From the NCBI RefSeq assembly GCF_003258945.1, contig NZ_QLIX01000009.1:118263-182262 (forward strand): 64,000 nt of DNA, given 5' to 3'. A program made the translations under genes and the position numbers. The stretch comes from Roseicella frigidaeris. GTDB lineage: Bacteria; Pseudomonadota; Alphaproteobacteria; Acetobacterales; Acetobacteraceae. Shown piece after piece: positions 7,856 through 15,649 of this stretch. Below the pieces are notes generated by a model. That model was not told the origin of the DNA, made no database searches, and saw only the letters and a list, made by a program, of their open reading frames with translations. Position 1 is the first letter of the stretch. Each line of letters begins with the position of its first letter.

Positions 7856-8830
7856 ATGCCCATCGGCCGCCGCCGGCTGCTCGCCGCCTCGCTGGCCTCC
7901 GCCGCCATCCTGCCCGCGGCCGCGCCGGGTGCCGAGGCCTGGCCGGCGCGGCCCATCCGCCTCGTCGTCCCCTATGCGACGGGCGGCGGCACCGACCTGC
8001 TGGCCCGCGCCCTGGCCGAGGCGCTGCGCCCGTCCCTGCCGCAGCCCATCGTGGTGGAGAACCGCGCCGGCGGCGCCGGGGTGATCGGCTCCGAGATCGT
8101 CGCCCGCGCCGAGCCGGACGGCCACACGCTGATGGCCGTGGTCTCGACGCATGTCGCCAACCGCTACGTCCTCGCCTCCCTCCCCTATGACCCGGTGCGC
8201 GACTTCACCCCGGTGGCGCTGCTGAGCCGCAACACCATGGCGCTGGTGACCGGCGCCGCGCAGCCCCATGCCGACCTGCCGGCGATGATGGCCCAGGCCA
8301 GGCAGCATCCCGGCCGGATCGGCACCGGCAGCACTGAGAGCCTTTCCTCCTTCATCGGCCAGGAGCTGGCGCGGCGGGCGGGGGTGGAGATGCCGGACGT
8401 GCAGTACCGCTCCGGCGGCCAGCTGATGAACGACATCGTCGCCGGCCACCTGCCGGTCGGCTGGACTAGCACCGCGAGCGTCATGCCGCACATGCAGACC
8501 GGCCGGGTGCGCCCGCTCGCCGTCTCCACCGCGACGCGCACGCCCTTCTTCCCCGATGTGCCGACCGTGCAGGAGCAGGGCATCGCCGGGTTCGACCTCG
8601 CCGGCTGGGTCGGGCTCTACGGGCCCGCCGGCCTGCCCGGGGCGATCGTCCAGCGCCTGCAAGCCTCGCTCGAACGCGCCTTCGCCGATGCCACGCTGCA
8701 ACAGCGCTTCACCATGATGGGGATCGAGCCCGATCTCCGCCCGGCCGCCGGGCTGGCCGCCATGGCGGAGCGCGAGGACCGTCTCTGGGCCGCGGCCGCC
8801 GCCGCCGGCCATATCAAGCGCGAGCAATAG
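7856..8830 (+). CDS. Bug/TctC-family substrate-binding protein
   Basis: Periplasmic receptor of 324 residues with an Arg-rich leader, MPIGRRRLLAASLASAAILP, ending near AAAPGAEA. The twin arginines plus LLAAS could make it a Tat substrate, but Sec is also possible. Family motifs are IRLVVPYATGGGTDLLAR near residue 38, IVVENRAGGAGVIGSEIVAR near 65 and QYRSGGQLMNDIVAGHLPV near 180. A purine-rich GGGGGGAGAACG precedes ATG 7856. Twelve bases later begins an isocitrate-lyase-superfamily gene, then a HAD gene, so it probably feeds that short pathway. No transporter membrane subunits are nearby. Confidence 0.93.
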   Translation: MPIGRRRLLAASLASAAILPAAAPGAEAWPARPIRLVVPYATGGGTDLLARALAEALRPSLPQPIVVENRAGGAGVIGSEIVARAEPDGHTLMAVVSTHVANRYVLASLPYDPVRDFTPVALLSRNTMALVTGAAQPHADLPAMMAQARQHPGRIGTGSTESLSSFIGQELARRAGVEMPDVQYRSGGQLMNDIVAGHLPVGWTSTASVMPHMQTGRVRPLAVSTATRTPFFPDVPTVQEQGIAGFDLAGWVGLYGPAGLPGAIVQRLQASLERAFADATLQQRFTMMGIEPDLRPAAGLAAMAEREDRLWAAAAAAGHIKREQ

Positions 8831-8842
8831 GACCCCGCACAC

Positions 8843-9724
8843 ATGGCCGATCCCCGCCTGAAGGCCGCCTTCGCCGAGCGCCGCTTCGTCACCGCCCCCG
8901 GCATCTTCGACATGATCTCGGCCCGCATCGCCGACGCCATGGGCTTCGCCTGCCTCTACGTCACCGGCTTCGGCACCGTCGCCTCGCATCTCGGCCTGGC
9001 CGATGCCGGCATCGCCACCTACAGCGACATGGTGGCGCGCGTCGGCACCATGGCGCGCGGCTGCCGCACGCCGGTCATCGCCGATGCCGATACCGGCTAT
9101 GGCGGGCTGCTCAACGTCCGCCACACGGTGATGGGCTACGAGGCGGCGGGCGTCTCCGGCATCCAGCTCGAAGACCAGGAGATGCCGAAGAAATGCGGCC
9201 ACACGCCGGGCCGCCGCGTCATCCCGGCCGAGGAGATGGCGCTGAAGGTCCGGGTCGCCGCCGAGGCGCGCCGGGACCCGGATTTCCTCATCGTCGCCCG
9301 CACCGATGCGCGCACCACGCTCGGCCTCGAGGAGGCGATCCGCCGCGGCCGGATCTATGCGGAGGCCGGGGCCGACATCATCTTCGTCGAGAGCCCGGAG
9401 AGCGAGGCGGAGATGCAGGCGATCGGCCGCGCCATCGACCGGCCGCTGCTCGCCAACATGGTCGAGGGCGGCCGCACGCCGATCCTGCCGGCGGCGCGGC
9501 TGCAGGCGCTCGGCTACGCCATGGCGATCTATCCGGCGATCGGCTTCCTCGCCGCCGCGGCGGCGCTGGAGCGGGCCTATGCGCATCTGAAGGAGGCCGG
9601 CGACAGCACGGCGATCGGCGAGAGCTACGGCTTCGCCCGCATGACCGCGCTGATGGGCTTTCCCGAGGTCTGGGAATTCGAGCGGCGCTGGGCCGAGGCC
9701 GCGGCAACGGGAGACAAGGCATGA
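8843..9724 (+). CDS. Isocitrate lyase/PEP mutase superfamily lyase
   Basis: Mg-dependent (beta/alpha)8-barrel enzyme of 293 residues. The catalytic loop reads KKCGH (residues 116-120), the signature of C-C lyases such as methylisocitrate lyase, 2,3-dimethylmalate lyase and oxaloacetate decarboxylase-like enzymes; phosphoenolpyruvate mutases have a different loop. Metal ligands appear in IADADTGYGG (residues 79-88) and QLEDQE (109-113). The N-terminus (APGIFDMISARIADAMGFACLYVTG) is typical of the oxaloacetate decarboxylase/dimethylmalate lyase branch. It ends in an ATGA overlap with the HAD gene and follows a Bug gene. The likely reaction is retro-aldol cleavage of a 2-hydroxy- or 2-methylmalate-like acid; the exact substrate is unknown. 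Confidence 0.9.
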   Translation: MADPRLKAAFAERRFVTAPGIFDMISARIADAMGFACLYVTGFGTVASHLGLADAGIATYSDMVARVGTMARGCRTPVIADADTGYGGLLNVRHTVMGYEAAGVSGIQLEDQEMPKKCGHTPGRRVIPAEEMALKVRVAAEARRDPDFLIVARTDARTTLGLEEAIRRGRIYAEAGADIIFVESPESEAEMQAIGRAIDRPLLANMVEGGRTPILPAARLQALGYAMAIYPAIGFLAAAAALERAYAHLKEAGDSTAIGESYGFARMTALMGFPEVWEFERRWAEAAATGDKA

Positions 9725-10446
9725 GCCGCTTCGACAGCGTGAAGGCGCTGGTCTTCGACGTCTTCGGCACGGTGGTGGACTGGCGCGAGGGCGTGGCGCG
9801 GGACGCCGCGCCGGTGCTGGCGAAGCTCGGCCGGCGGGACATCGACCCGCGCGCCTTCGCCGATGCCTGGCGCCGCCGCTACCAGCCGGCGATGGAGGCA
9901 TGCCGCAGCGGCCGCCGCGCCTTCACCCGGCTCGACGTGCTGCACCGGGAGAACCTGGAGGGCGTGCTGCAGGACCATGGCATCGATCCGGCGACGCTCG
10001 GCGAGGCGGGGCTCGACGACCTCAACCGCGCCTGGCACCGGCTCGATCCCTGGCCGGAGGCGGTGGCGGGGCTGACCCGGCTGAAGCGGAAGTTCATCAT
10101 CGCGCCGCTCTCCAACGGCAACATCGCGCTGATGACCAACATGGCCAAGCGCGCCGGCATCCCCTGGGACGCCATCCTCGGCGCCGAGGTGGCGCAGGCC
10201 TACAAGCCGCAGCCCGAGGCCTATCTGCGCACCGCCGAGATCCTCGGCATCGAGCCCGGCGAGCTCTGCCTGGTCGCCGCCCATAACGGCGACCTGAAGG
10301 CGGCGCGCGGCTGCGGCCTGGCCACCGCCTTCGTCCCCCGCCCGACCGAGCACGGGCCGGACCAGGCGACCGACCTGGCGCCGAGCGAGCCCTGGGATGC
10401 GGTGGCGCGGGATTTCCAGGACCTGGCGCAGACGCTCGGCTGCTGA
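9721..10446 (+). CDS. Haloacid dehalogenase type II family hydrolase
   Basis: HAD-superfamily hydrolase of 241 residues. The nucleophile loop is ALVFDVFGTVVDWREGV (Asp near residue 13), motif II is PLSNGN, motif III contains the lysine of QAYKPQPEAY and motif IV is AAHNGDLKAARGCGL. In this order the motifs place it in the L-2-haloacid dehalogenase (type II) group rather than among ordinary phosphatases. The start overlaps the upstream TGA (ATGA), so it is translationally coupled to the lyase. A role in removing halide or phosphate from the lyase product or substrate is plausible but unproven; many such proteins have promiscuous activity. Confidence 0.9.
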   Translation: MSRFDSVKALVFDVFGTVVDWREGVARDAAPVLAKLGRRDIDPRAFADAWRRRYQPAMEACRSGRRAFTRLDVLHRENLEGVLQDHGIDPATLGEAGLDDLNRAWHRLDPWPEAVAGLTRLKRKFIIAPLSNGNIALMTNMAKRAGIPWDAILGAEVAQAYKPQPEAYLRTAEILGIEPGELCLVAAHNGDLKAARGCGLATAFVPRPTEHGPDQATDLAPSEPWDAVARDFQDLAQTLGC

Positions 10447-10574
10447 GGTGGCGGCCAGGGGGGTGGCCTGGGTGGCGGCCCGCCGCCTCCCCCGCCGCTC
10501 CCCCCCTCGGCCAAAACCCTTGAAGCCCCGCAACCAAACGACGAAATTGCCCGATCGGAGCCGATCGGACGCGC

Positions 10575-11825
10575 ATGAGCCTCAACCAGACCCGCCATAT
10601 CCGCCTGACCTCGCATCCCGAGCCCCAGGCCCATCGCTGGCAGATCACCTGGGGGGCGGCGACGCCGGCGGCGCGCGGGCCGGTCATCGGCTCGGTCACC
10701 CGGCCGGGCGACCGCAACGTCATCGGCACCCATGGCGGCTCCTATTCCCTCTACCGGGCGCTGGCCGTCTCGGCCGGCGCGCTCTCGCCGCTGCAGCGGC
10801 CGGACCTCGCCAACACCCATCCGGTGACGGCCATCGGCCCCCATCCGCAATGGAGCGAGGCGGGGCGCATCGTCTCCCTCGACCCCTGGGGGCATGTGGT
10901 GGGCGAGGCCTTCGGGGAGGCCATCGGCGAGGGCATCGACATCCGCCCGACCATCGCCATCACCCGGGCGCGGCTGAACATGGCCGAGCTGAACGCCCTG
11001 CTGGCGACGGGCGCGCTGAAGCCGGATGGCCGCGTGCTGCATCCGGGCGGCGACGTCTCGGTCACCAAGGCGGCGATCGACCCGGTCTGGTGGCTGCCCG
11101 GCATCGCCGAGCGCTTCGGCACCGCCGAGCACGACCTGCGCCGCGTCCTCTTCGAGCAGACCGGGGGGATGTATCCCGAGCTGGTGACGCGGCCCGACCT
11201 CTCGGTCTTCCTGCCGCCCATCGGCGGCATCAGCGTCTACATCTTCGGCGACCCGGCGCATCTGGCGGACCGGCGGGTGCCGCTGACCTGCCGCGTGCAT
11301 GACGAGTGCAACGGCTCCGACGTCTTCGGCTCCGACATCTGCACCTGCCGCCCCTATCTCATCCACGGCATCGAGGAGAGCCTGCGCGCGGCGCAGGAGG
11401 GCGGGGTCGGCCTCGTCGTCTACAACCGCAAGGAAGGCAGGGCGCTCGGCGAGGTCACGAAATTCCTCGTCTACAACGCCCGCAAGCGGCAGCAGGGCGG
11501 CGACCAGGCCGCCACCTATTTCGAGCGCACGGAATGCGTCGCCGGGGTGCAGGATGCGCGCTTCCAGCAGCTCATGCCGGATGTGCTGCACTGGCTCGGC
11601 ATCACCCGCATCCACCGCCTCGTCTCCATGTCCAACATGAAGCACGACGCCATGGTCGAGCAGGGCATCGAGATCGGCGAGCGGGTACCGATCCCGCCCG
11701 ACCGCATCCCGCCCGATGCCTCGGTCGAGATCGAGGCCAAGAAGGCGGCCGGCTACTACGCGCCGGAGGTGCCGGACGAGGCCGCCCTGAAGCGCACCAT
11801 CGGCCGCGCCCTGGGGGAGATGTGA
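10575..11825 (+). CDS. URC1-like GTP cyclohydrolase II homolog (uracil catabolism)
   Basis: A 416-residue relative of RibA. It keeps the zinc cysteines of GTP cyclohydrolase II (CRVHDECNGSD, then DICTC), but the GTP-loop motif reads RKEGRALGEVTKFLVYNARK instead of the RibA EGRGIGL form. It also has a ~190-residue N-terminal extension starting with HIRLTSHPEPQAHRW. Both features mark the URC1 branch, which initiates the URC pyrimidine-degradation pathway known from yeasts and found in some bacteria. Its stop overlaps the GTG of a URC4-like gene, which supports this strongly. No Shine-Dalgarno is obvious before ATG 10575. CGATCGGA occurs twice just upstream. The gap 10447-10574 is otherwise GC-rich and featureless. 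Confidence 0.88.
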   Translation: MSLNQTRHIRLTSHPEPQAHRWQITWGAATPAARGPVIGSVTRPGDRNVIGTHGGSYSLYRALAVSAGALSPLQRPDLANTHPVTAIGPHPQWSEAGRIVSLDPWGHVVGEAFGEAIGEGIDIRPTIAITRARLNMAELNALLATGALKPDGRVLHPGGDVSVTKAAIDPVWWLPGIAERFGTAEHDLRRVLFEQTGGMYPELVTRPDLSVFLPPIGGISVYIFGDPAHLADRRVPLTCRVHDECNGSDVFGSDICTCRPYLIHGIEESLRAAQEGGVGLVVYNRKEGRALGEVTKFLVYNARKRQQGGDQAATYFERTECVAGVQDARFQQLMPDVLHWLGITRIHRLVSMSNMKHDAMVEQGIEIGERVPIPPDRIPPDASVEIEAKKAAGYYAPEVPDEAALKRTIGRALGEM

Positions 11826-13051
11826 CGCCGGCGCAGGCGGCCGCCGCGGCGCTGCTGACGCCGGAGGCGGTGCGCGAACGCGCCGCCGAGCTGTATGCGC
11901 TCGGCCTGGAGGATGGGCTGCAGGCCTGGCATCTGCGGCCGGAGCGCCTCGATGCGGCGGCCGATCTGGTGGCGGCGGTGGTGCGGGACCGCTATCCCGA
12001 CCTGCGGGTGCCGCCGCACACCCGCTGGCGGCACCTGCTGCCGGACGGGCTCAGCACCCTCGCCCTGATCGCCGCGCGGCTCGACCAGGATCCGGCGGCG
12101 CTGCTGCGGGCGCGGATGGACCTCATCACCCTCTCCGTCCTGCTCGATGCCGGCGCGGGGATGGGCTGGCGCTACATCGACCTCGAGACGGGCCACTGCC
12201 ACACGCGCTCCGAGGGCCTCGCCATGGCGAGCCTCGCCATGTTCGCCCGCGGCGACTTCGCCGATGACGGCCATTCCCTGCGGGCCGACGCGGCCCGGCT
12301 CGCCGGCATGACGGAGGAGGCGCTGGGCCGCGGCTTCCAGGCCGGGCCGGACAACCCGCTGGCCGGGCTGGAGGGCCGGGCGGCGCTGCTCCGCCGCCTC
12401 GGCGAGACCATGGCGGCGGCGCCCGCGGTGTTCGGCCAGGTCTATCCGCCGCGGCCGAGCGGGCTGATCGACGGGCTCACCGCGGAGATCGCCGAGGGCG
12501 CCCTCCCGGCGCGCGCGATCCTCATCGCCCTGCTGCGGCATCTCGGCCCGATCTGGCCCGGGCGCGCGGTGCTGGAGGGCGTCGAGCTCGGCGATTGCTG
12601 GCGGCATCCGGGCATCCGCCGGGCCGATGCGACCAATGGCCTCATCCCCTTCCACAAGCTCTCGCAATGGCTGGCCTATTCCCTGATCGAGACGCTGGAG
12701 GACAGCGGCATCCGGGTCACCGGCCTCGAGGCGCTGACCGGCCTGGCGGAATACCGCAATGGCGGGCTTTTCCTCGATATGGGGGTGATCGAGCCGCGCG
12801 ATCCGGCGCTGCTCGAGGCCGAGCATGCGCCGGGCGATGTCGCCATCGTCGAATGGCGGGCGCTGACCGTCGCGCTGCTCGATGCCATCGCGCCGCGGGT
12901 GCGGGCGCGGCTCGGGCTGGACGAGGCGGCCTTCCCGCTGGTCCGCGTGCTGGAGGGCGGCACCTGGTGGGCCGGCCGCCGCCTCGCCCGCGAGCGGCGC
13001 GCCGATGGCGGCCCGCCCTTGCGCATCGTCAGCGACGGCACGGTCTTCTAG
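11822..13051 (+). CDS. URC4/Urg3-like protein (DUF1688)
   Basis: A 409-residue protein of the DUF1688/URC4 family, required for uracil degradation through the URC route; its chemical step is not established. The GTG start (11822) overlaps the upstream TGA. Typical segments are LTPEAVRERAAELYALGL at the N-terminus, PPHTRWRHL near residue 60, GAGMGWRYID near 112, RSEGLAMASLAMF near 128 and LIPFHKLSQWLAYSLIETLE near 280, with a WWAGRRLA motif near the C-terminus. Full length for the family. The stop is followed after four bases by copy B of the hairpin repeat. Confidence 0.88.
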   Translation: MTPAQAAAAALLTPEAVRERAAELYALGLEDGLQAWHLRPERLDAAADLVAAVVRDRYPDLRVPPHTRWRHLLPDGLSTLALIAARLDQDPAALLRARMDLITLSVLLDAGAGMGWRYIDLETGHCHTRSEGLAMASLAMFARGDFADDGHSLRADAARLAGMTEEALGRGFQAGPDNPLAGLEGRAALLRRLGETMAAAPAVFGQVYPPRPSGLIDGLTAEIAEGALPARAILIALLRHLGPIWPGRAVLEGVELGDCWRHPGIRRADATNGLIPFHKLSQWLAYSLIETLEDSGIRVTGLEALTGLAEYRNGGLFLDMGVIEPRDPALLEAEHAPGDVAIVEWRALTVALLDAIAPRVRARLGLDEAAFPLVRVLEGGTWWAGRRLARERRADGGPPLRIVSDGTVF

Positions 13052-13055
13052 TATT

Positions 13056-13166
13056 CCCCACGACGTCGCTGCGCGCCGTCGCGGGGGCCCCGGGATTCGC
13101 TTCTGACCCTTGGTCCGTCACGGCCTGCCGCGGCCAAGCCGCGGCGGGCAACGGGGGGCGACGGTA
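13056..13166. repeat. Structured intergenic repeat, copy B
   Basis: Second copy of the element seen at 6497-6655, again starting right after a stop codon and lying between convergent genes. It has one copy of the leading unit (13056-13099; CCCCACGACG pairing with CGTCGCGGGG, one A-C mismatch) and the conserved tail 13117-13166 with hairpin GCCGCGG / CCGCGGC (13127-13145). Relative to copy A the stem carries paired changes (CGACG/CGTCG here, CGAAG/CTTCG there), evidence that structure rather than sequence is kept. Confidence 0.85.
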
Positions 13167-13189
13167 TCGAGGCGTGCCGCGATGCTGCC

Positions 13190-14101
13190 TCAGCGCTCCG
13201 ATCGCAGCACCGGCAGGGCGGCGAGGCGGGGGGCGGCGAAGTCGAGGAAGGCGCGCACCCGCGCCGGCAGCAGCCGCGCCGAGGGGAATACCAGCGAGAC
13301 CGGCAGCACCGGCGGCTCGACCGCGCGCAGCAGCCGCACCAGCGCGCCGGATGCGAGTTCCGCCTCCATCTGATAGGAGAGCGCGCTCAGGATGCCATGG
13401 CCCGCCACCGCCGCGGCGACCGCGGCCCGCGCCTCGTTCACCGCGAAGCGCCCGGGCAGGCGCAACGTCACCGCCTCCCCGCCCTGCCCGCGGAAGCGCC
13501 ATTCCGCCGGCGTCGCGCGGCTGTGGAAGAGGATGACGTCATGCGCCGCGAGATCCTCGGGCCGCGCCGGCACGCCGCGCCGCGCCAGGTAGTCCGGGCT
13601 CGCCACGACCAGCCGCCGCACGCTGCCGACCCGCCGCGCCATCAGCCCGCCCTCGGTGAGGGCGCCGATGCGCAGCGCGACATCGATCCCCTCCTCCAGC
13701 AGGTCGAGAGTGCGGTCGCTGAGCTGCAGCGCCGCCGTCACCGCCGGCTGCTCGCCGAGGAAGGCGGTGACGACCGGCGCCACGTGCAGCCGGCCGAAGA
13801 CCAGCGGCGCGGTGAGGCGCAGGCGGCCACGCGGCGCCGCCGCCTCGCCGGCCGCCGCCGAGACCGCCTCGGCATAGTCGGCCAGCAGCCGCCGGGCCCG
13901 GTCCGCCAGCTGGCGCCCCGCCTCGGTCGGCGCCAGGCGGCGGGTGCTGCGCTCGAGCAGCCGGACGCCGAGCCGCTCCTCCAGCCCTGCCAGCATGCGC
14001 GACATGGCGGGCGGCGAGTGGCCATGCCGCCGCCCCGCGGCGGCCAGGCTGCCCGCCTCGATCGCCGCCAGGAAGAGGCGCAGTTCCTCCAGCCGGTCCA
14101 T
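13190..14101 (-). CDS. LysR-family transcriptional regulator
   Basis: A 303-residue LysR-type activator/repressor. The N-terminal helix-turn-helix (residues 1-60) reads LRLFLAAIEAGSLAAAG then SPPAMSRMLAGLEERLGVRL and RRLAPTEAG. The remainder is the substrate-binding-like effector domain (GRLRLTAPLVFGRLHVAP from about residue 93) that senses a small molecule. It belongs to the CrgA/DsdC-like branch common in proteobacteria. It diverges from the flavin-oxidase-type gene at 14198 with 96 bp between them, the usual arrangement for LysR control of the neighbour. The stop faces URC4 across the hairpin repeat, so it may also regulate that cluster, though this is weaker. Confidence 0.93.
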   Translation of the reverse strand: MDRLEELRLFLAAIEAGSLAAAGRRHGHSPPAMSRMLAGLEERLGVRLLERSTRRLAPTEAGRQLADRARRLLADYAEAVSAAAGEAAAPRGRLRLTAPLVFGRLHVAPVVTAFLGEQPAVTAALQLSDRTLDLLEEGIDVALRIGALTEGGLMARRVGSVRRLVVASPDYLARRGVPARPEDLAAHDVILFHSRATPAEWRFRGQGGEAVTLRLPGRFAVNEARAAVAAAVAGHGILSALSYQMEAELASGALVRLLRAVEPPVLPVSLVFPSARLLPARVRAFLDFAAPRLAALPVLRSER

Positions 14102-14197
14102 TCTTCCGCCACCTGGAATGCTGACTTGCGATCAGGCCGTATTCCTGGGCGTCGATGCAATGCCCATCCTTGCCGGCGACGCAGCAGGAGGACGGAT

Positions 14198-14764
14198 ATG
14201 GGCCGGCACTACGCACGCATCGCCTTCACGCCCGCCGTGCGGGCCGAGCAGCAGCGGATCGGCTCGCTGGCGCATTACGCCCGGATGGCCGAGGCGGGCC
14301 GCGAGGACGATGCCCTCACCGGCGCGGAGGCGGGCTTCATCGCGGCGCGCGACAGCCTCACCATGGCGAGCGTCTCGGAGACCGGCTGGCCCTATCTGCA
14401 GCACCGCGGCGGGCCGCCCGGCTTCGTCAGGGTGCTGGATGCGCGGCACATCGCCTTCGCCGAGCTCGGCGGCAACCGGCAGCACGTCTCGCGCGGCAAC
14501 CTCGCGGGGAATGACCGGGTGGCGCTGTTCTTCATGGATTATCCGAACCGGCGGCGCCTGAAGCTGCTCGGCCATGCGCGGGTCGTCGAGGACGAGCCGG
14601 CGCTGCTGGCCCGGCTCGCGCCGCCCGGCGAGGCGGGGCAGGCCGAGGTGGGGCGGGCCGAGGCGGCGATCGTGATCGAGGTCGCGGGCTTCGAGTGGAA
14701 CTGCCCGCAGCACATCACGCCGCGCTACACCGCCGCGGAATGGGCCGCGCTGGCGCAGGGCTGA
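14198..14764 (+). CDS. Pyridoxamine 5'-phosphate oxidase-family (FMN split-barrel) protein
   Basis: A 188-residue split-barrel flavoprotein. Family signs are FIAARDSLTMASVSETGWPYLQ, GFVRVLDARHIAF and the FMN-binding NRQHVSRGNLAGNDRVALFF, followed by the C-terminal WNCPQHITPRY typical of the pyridoxamine-oxidase-like group fused in some bacteria to ferredoxin reductases. It is not PdxH itself, as the PdxH C-terminal substrate motif is absent. ATG 14198 follows AGGAGG. Divergent from LysR and convergent with the SDR gene (11 bp between stops). Probably an FMN-dependent reductase or oxidase of unknown substrate, likely under control of the adjacent regulator. Confidence 0.88.
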   Translation: MGRHYARIAFTPAVRAEQQRIGSLAHYARMAEAGREDDALTGAEAGFIAARDSLTMASVSETGWPYLQHRGGPPGFVRVLDARHIAFAELGGNRQHVSRGNLAGNDRVALFFMDYPNRRRLKLLGHARVVEDEPALLARLAPPGEAGQAEVGRAEAAIVIEVAGFEWNCPQHITPRYTAAEWAALAQG

Positions 14765-14775
14765 CCGCGCCGCGC

Positions 14776-15579
14776 CTATACGGGCCCGGCCGAGGTCAGC
14801 CCGCCATCCACGACGATCTCGGTCGCGGTGACGTATTTCGCCTCCTCGCTGGCGAGGAAGAGCACCGCATGCGCGATGTCCCAGCCCGTGCCCATATGCC
14901 CGATCGGCACGCTGGCATGGCGCTTGGCGATCAGCGCCTCGGCATCGTTGGCGCCGAGCTGGCGGACCAGCCGGTGCTCGACCAGCGGCGTGTGCATCAG
15001 CCCCGGCACCACGGTGTTGCAGCGGATGCCCTTCTTCGCATAGCCGAGCGCGACGGATTTCGAGAAGGCGATGATGCCGGCCTTGCTCGCCGAATAGGCG
15101 CTGTGCACGCGCGCCGTCGACATGCGCAGCCCGGCGACGGAGGAGATGTTCACCACCACGCCGCTGCCTTGCCGCTCCATCACCGGCAGCACGTATTTGC
15201 AGCCGAGGAAGGCGGTCTTGAGGTTCGTGTCGATCTGCCGGTCCCAGACCTCCTCCGGCATGTCGGCCGGCCCGCCGGGATGCGAGCCGCCGACATTGTT
15301 CACCAGCACGTCGATGCGGCCGAAGCGGTCGAGGCAGGCGGCGACCGCGGCCTCCACCTCCTCGGCCGCGAGCATGTCGCAGCGATGCGCGACGGCGTCG
15401 CCGCCCTCGCCCAGGATGATGTCGCGCGTCTCCGCCGCCGCCGCCTCGTTGACGTCGATGCCGAAGAGCCGCGCCCCGGCGCGCGCCAGCACCACCGCCG
15501 TCGCCTTGCCGTTGCCCCAGCCCGGCCCGACCGAGCCCGCGCCCGTGACCAGCGCCACCTTGCCGTCCAGCCTGAACAC
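14776..15579 (-). CDS. Short-chain dehydrogenase/reductase (SDR)
   Basis: NAD(P)-dependent oxidoreductase of 267 residues. The nucleotide-binding motif is extended (VTGAGSVGPGWGNGKATA instead of TGxxxGIG), then LVNNVGG near residue 93, catalytic Ser in VNISSVAG and the YxxxK of HSAYSASKAG. VDGGLTSAG closes the protein. The start is GTG 15579, preceded by AGGGAGGACGCC; there is no ATG in a suitable place. Third gene of a leftward group: MFS transporter, GST, SDR (70 bp after the GST). The enlarged glycine-rich loop is typical of an SDR subgroup acting on larger hydroxylated substrates; the specificity is unknown. Confidence 0.92.
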   Translation of the reverse strand: MFRLDGKVALVTGAGSVGPGWGNGKATAVVLARAGARLFGIDVNEAAAAETRDIILGEGGDAVAHRCDMLAAEEVEAAVAACLDRFGRIDVLVNNVGGSHPGGPADMPEEVWDRQIDTNLKTAFLGCKYVLPVMERQGSGVVVNISSVAGLRMSTARVHSAYSASKAGIIAFSKSVALGYAKKGIRCNTVVPGLMHTPLVEHRLVRQLGANDAEALIAKRHASVPIGHMGTGWDIAHAVLFLASEEAKYVTATEIVVDGGLTSAGPV

Positions 15580-15649
15580 GGCGTCCTCCCTGCCTGCTTG
15601 ATGCCGGACTATCCGGGGCACCGGCGGGCGCCGCAAGGCCCGCCGGGGA

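Noticed and set aside
8843..9724. Phosphoenolpyruvate mutase (phosphonate biosynthesis)
   Set aside because: The catalytic loop is KKCGH, as in C-C lyases, and no phosphonopyruvate decarboxylase is adjacent.
7340..9901. Very long leftward open frame covering the Bug, lyase and HAD genes
   Set aside because: It is the antisense of three well-supported rightward genes; high GC removes stop codons from the opposite strand. Only its last part (6767-7339) is a real gene.
14198..14764. PdxH (vitamin B6 salvage)
   Set aside because: Shares the split-barrel fold only; the PdxH substrate-binding C-terminus is missing and the length and motifs fit the oxidase-like subgroup.
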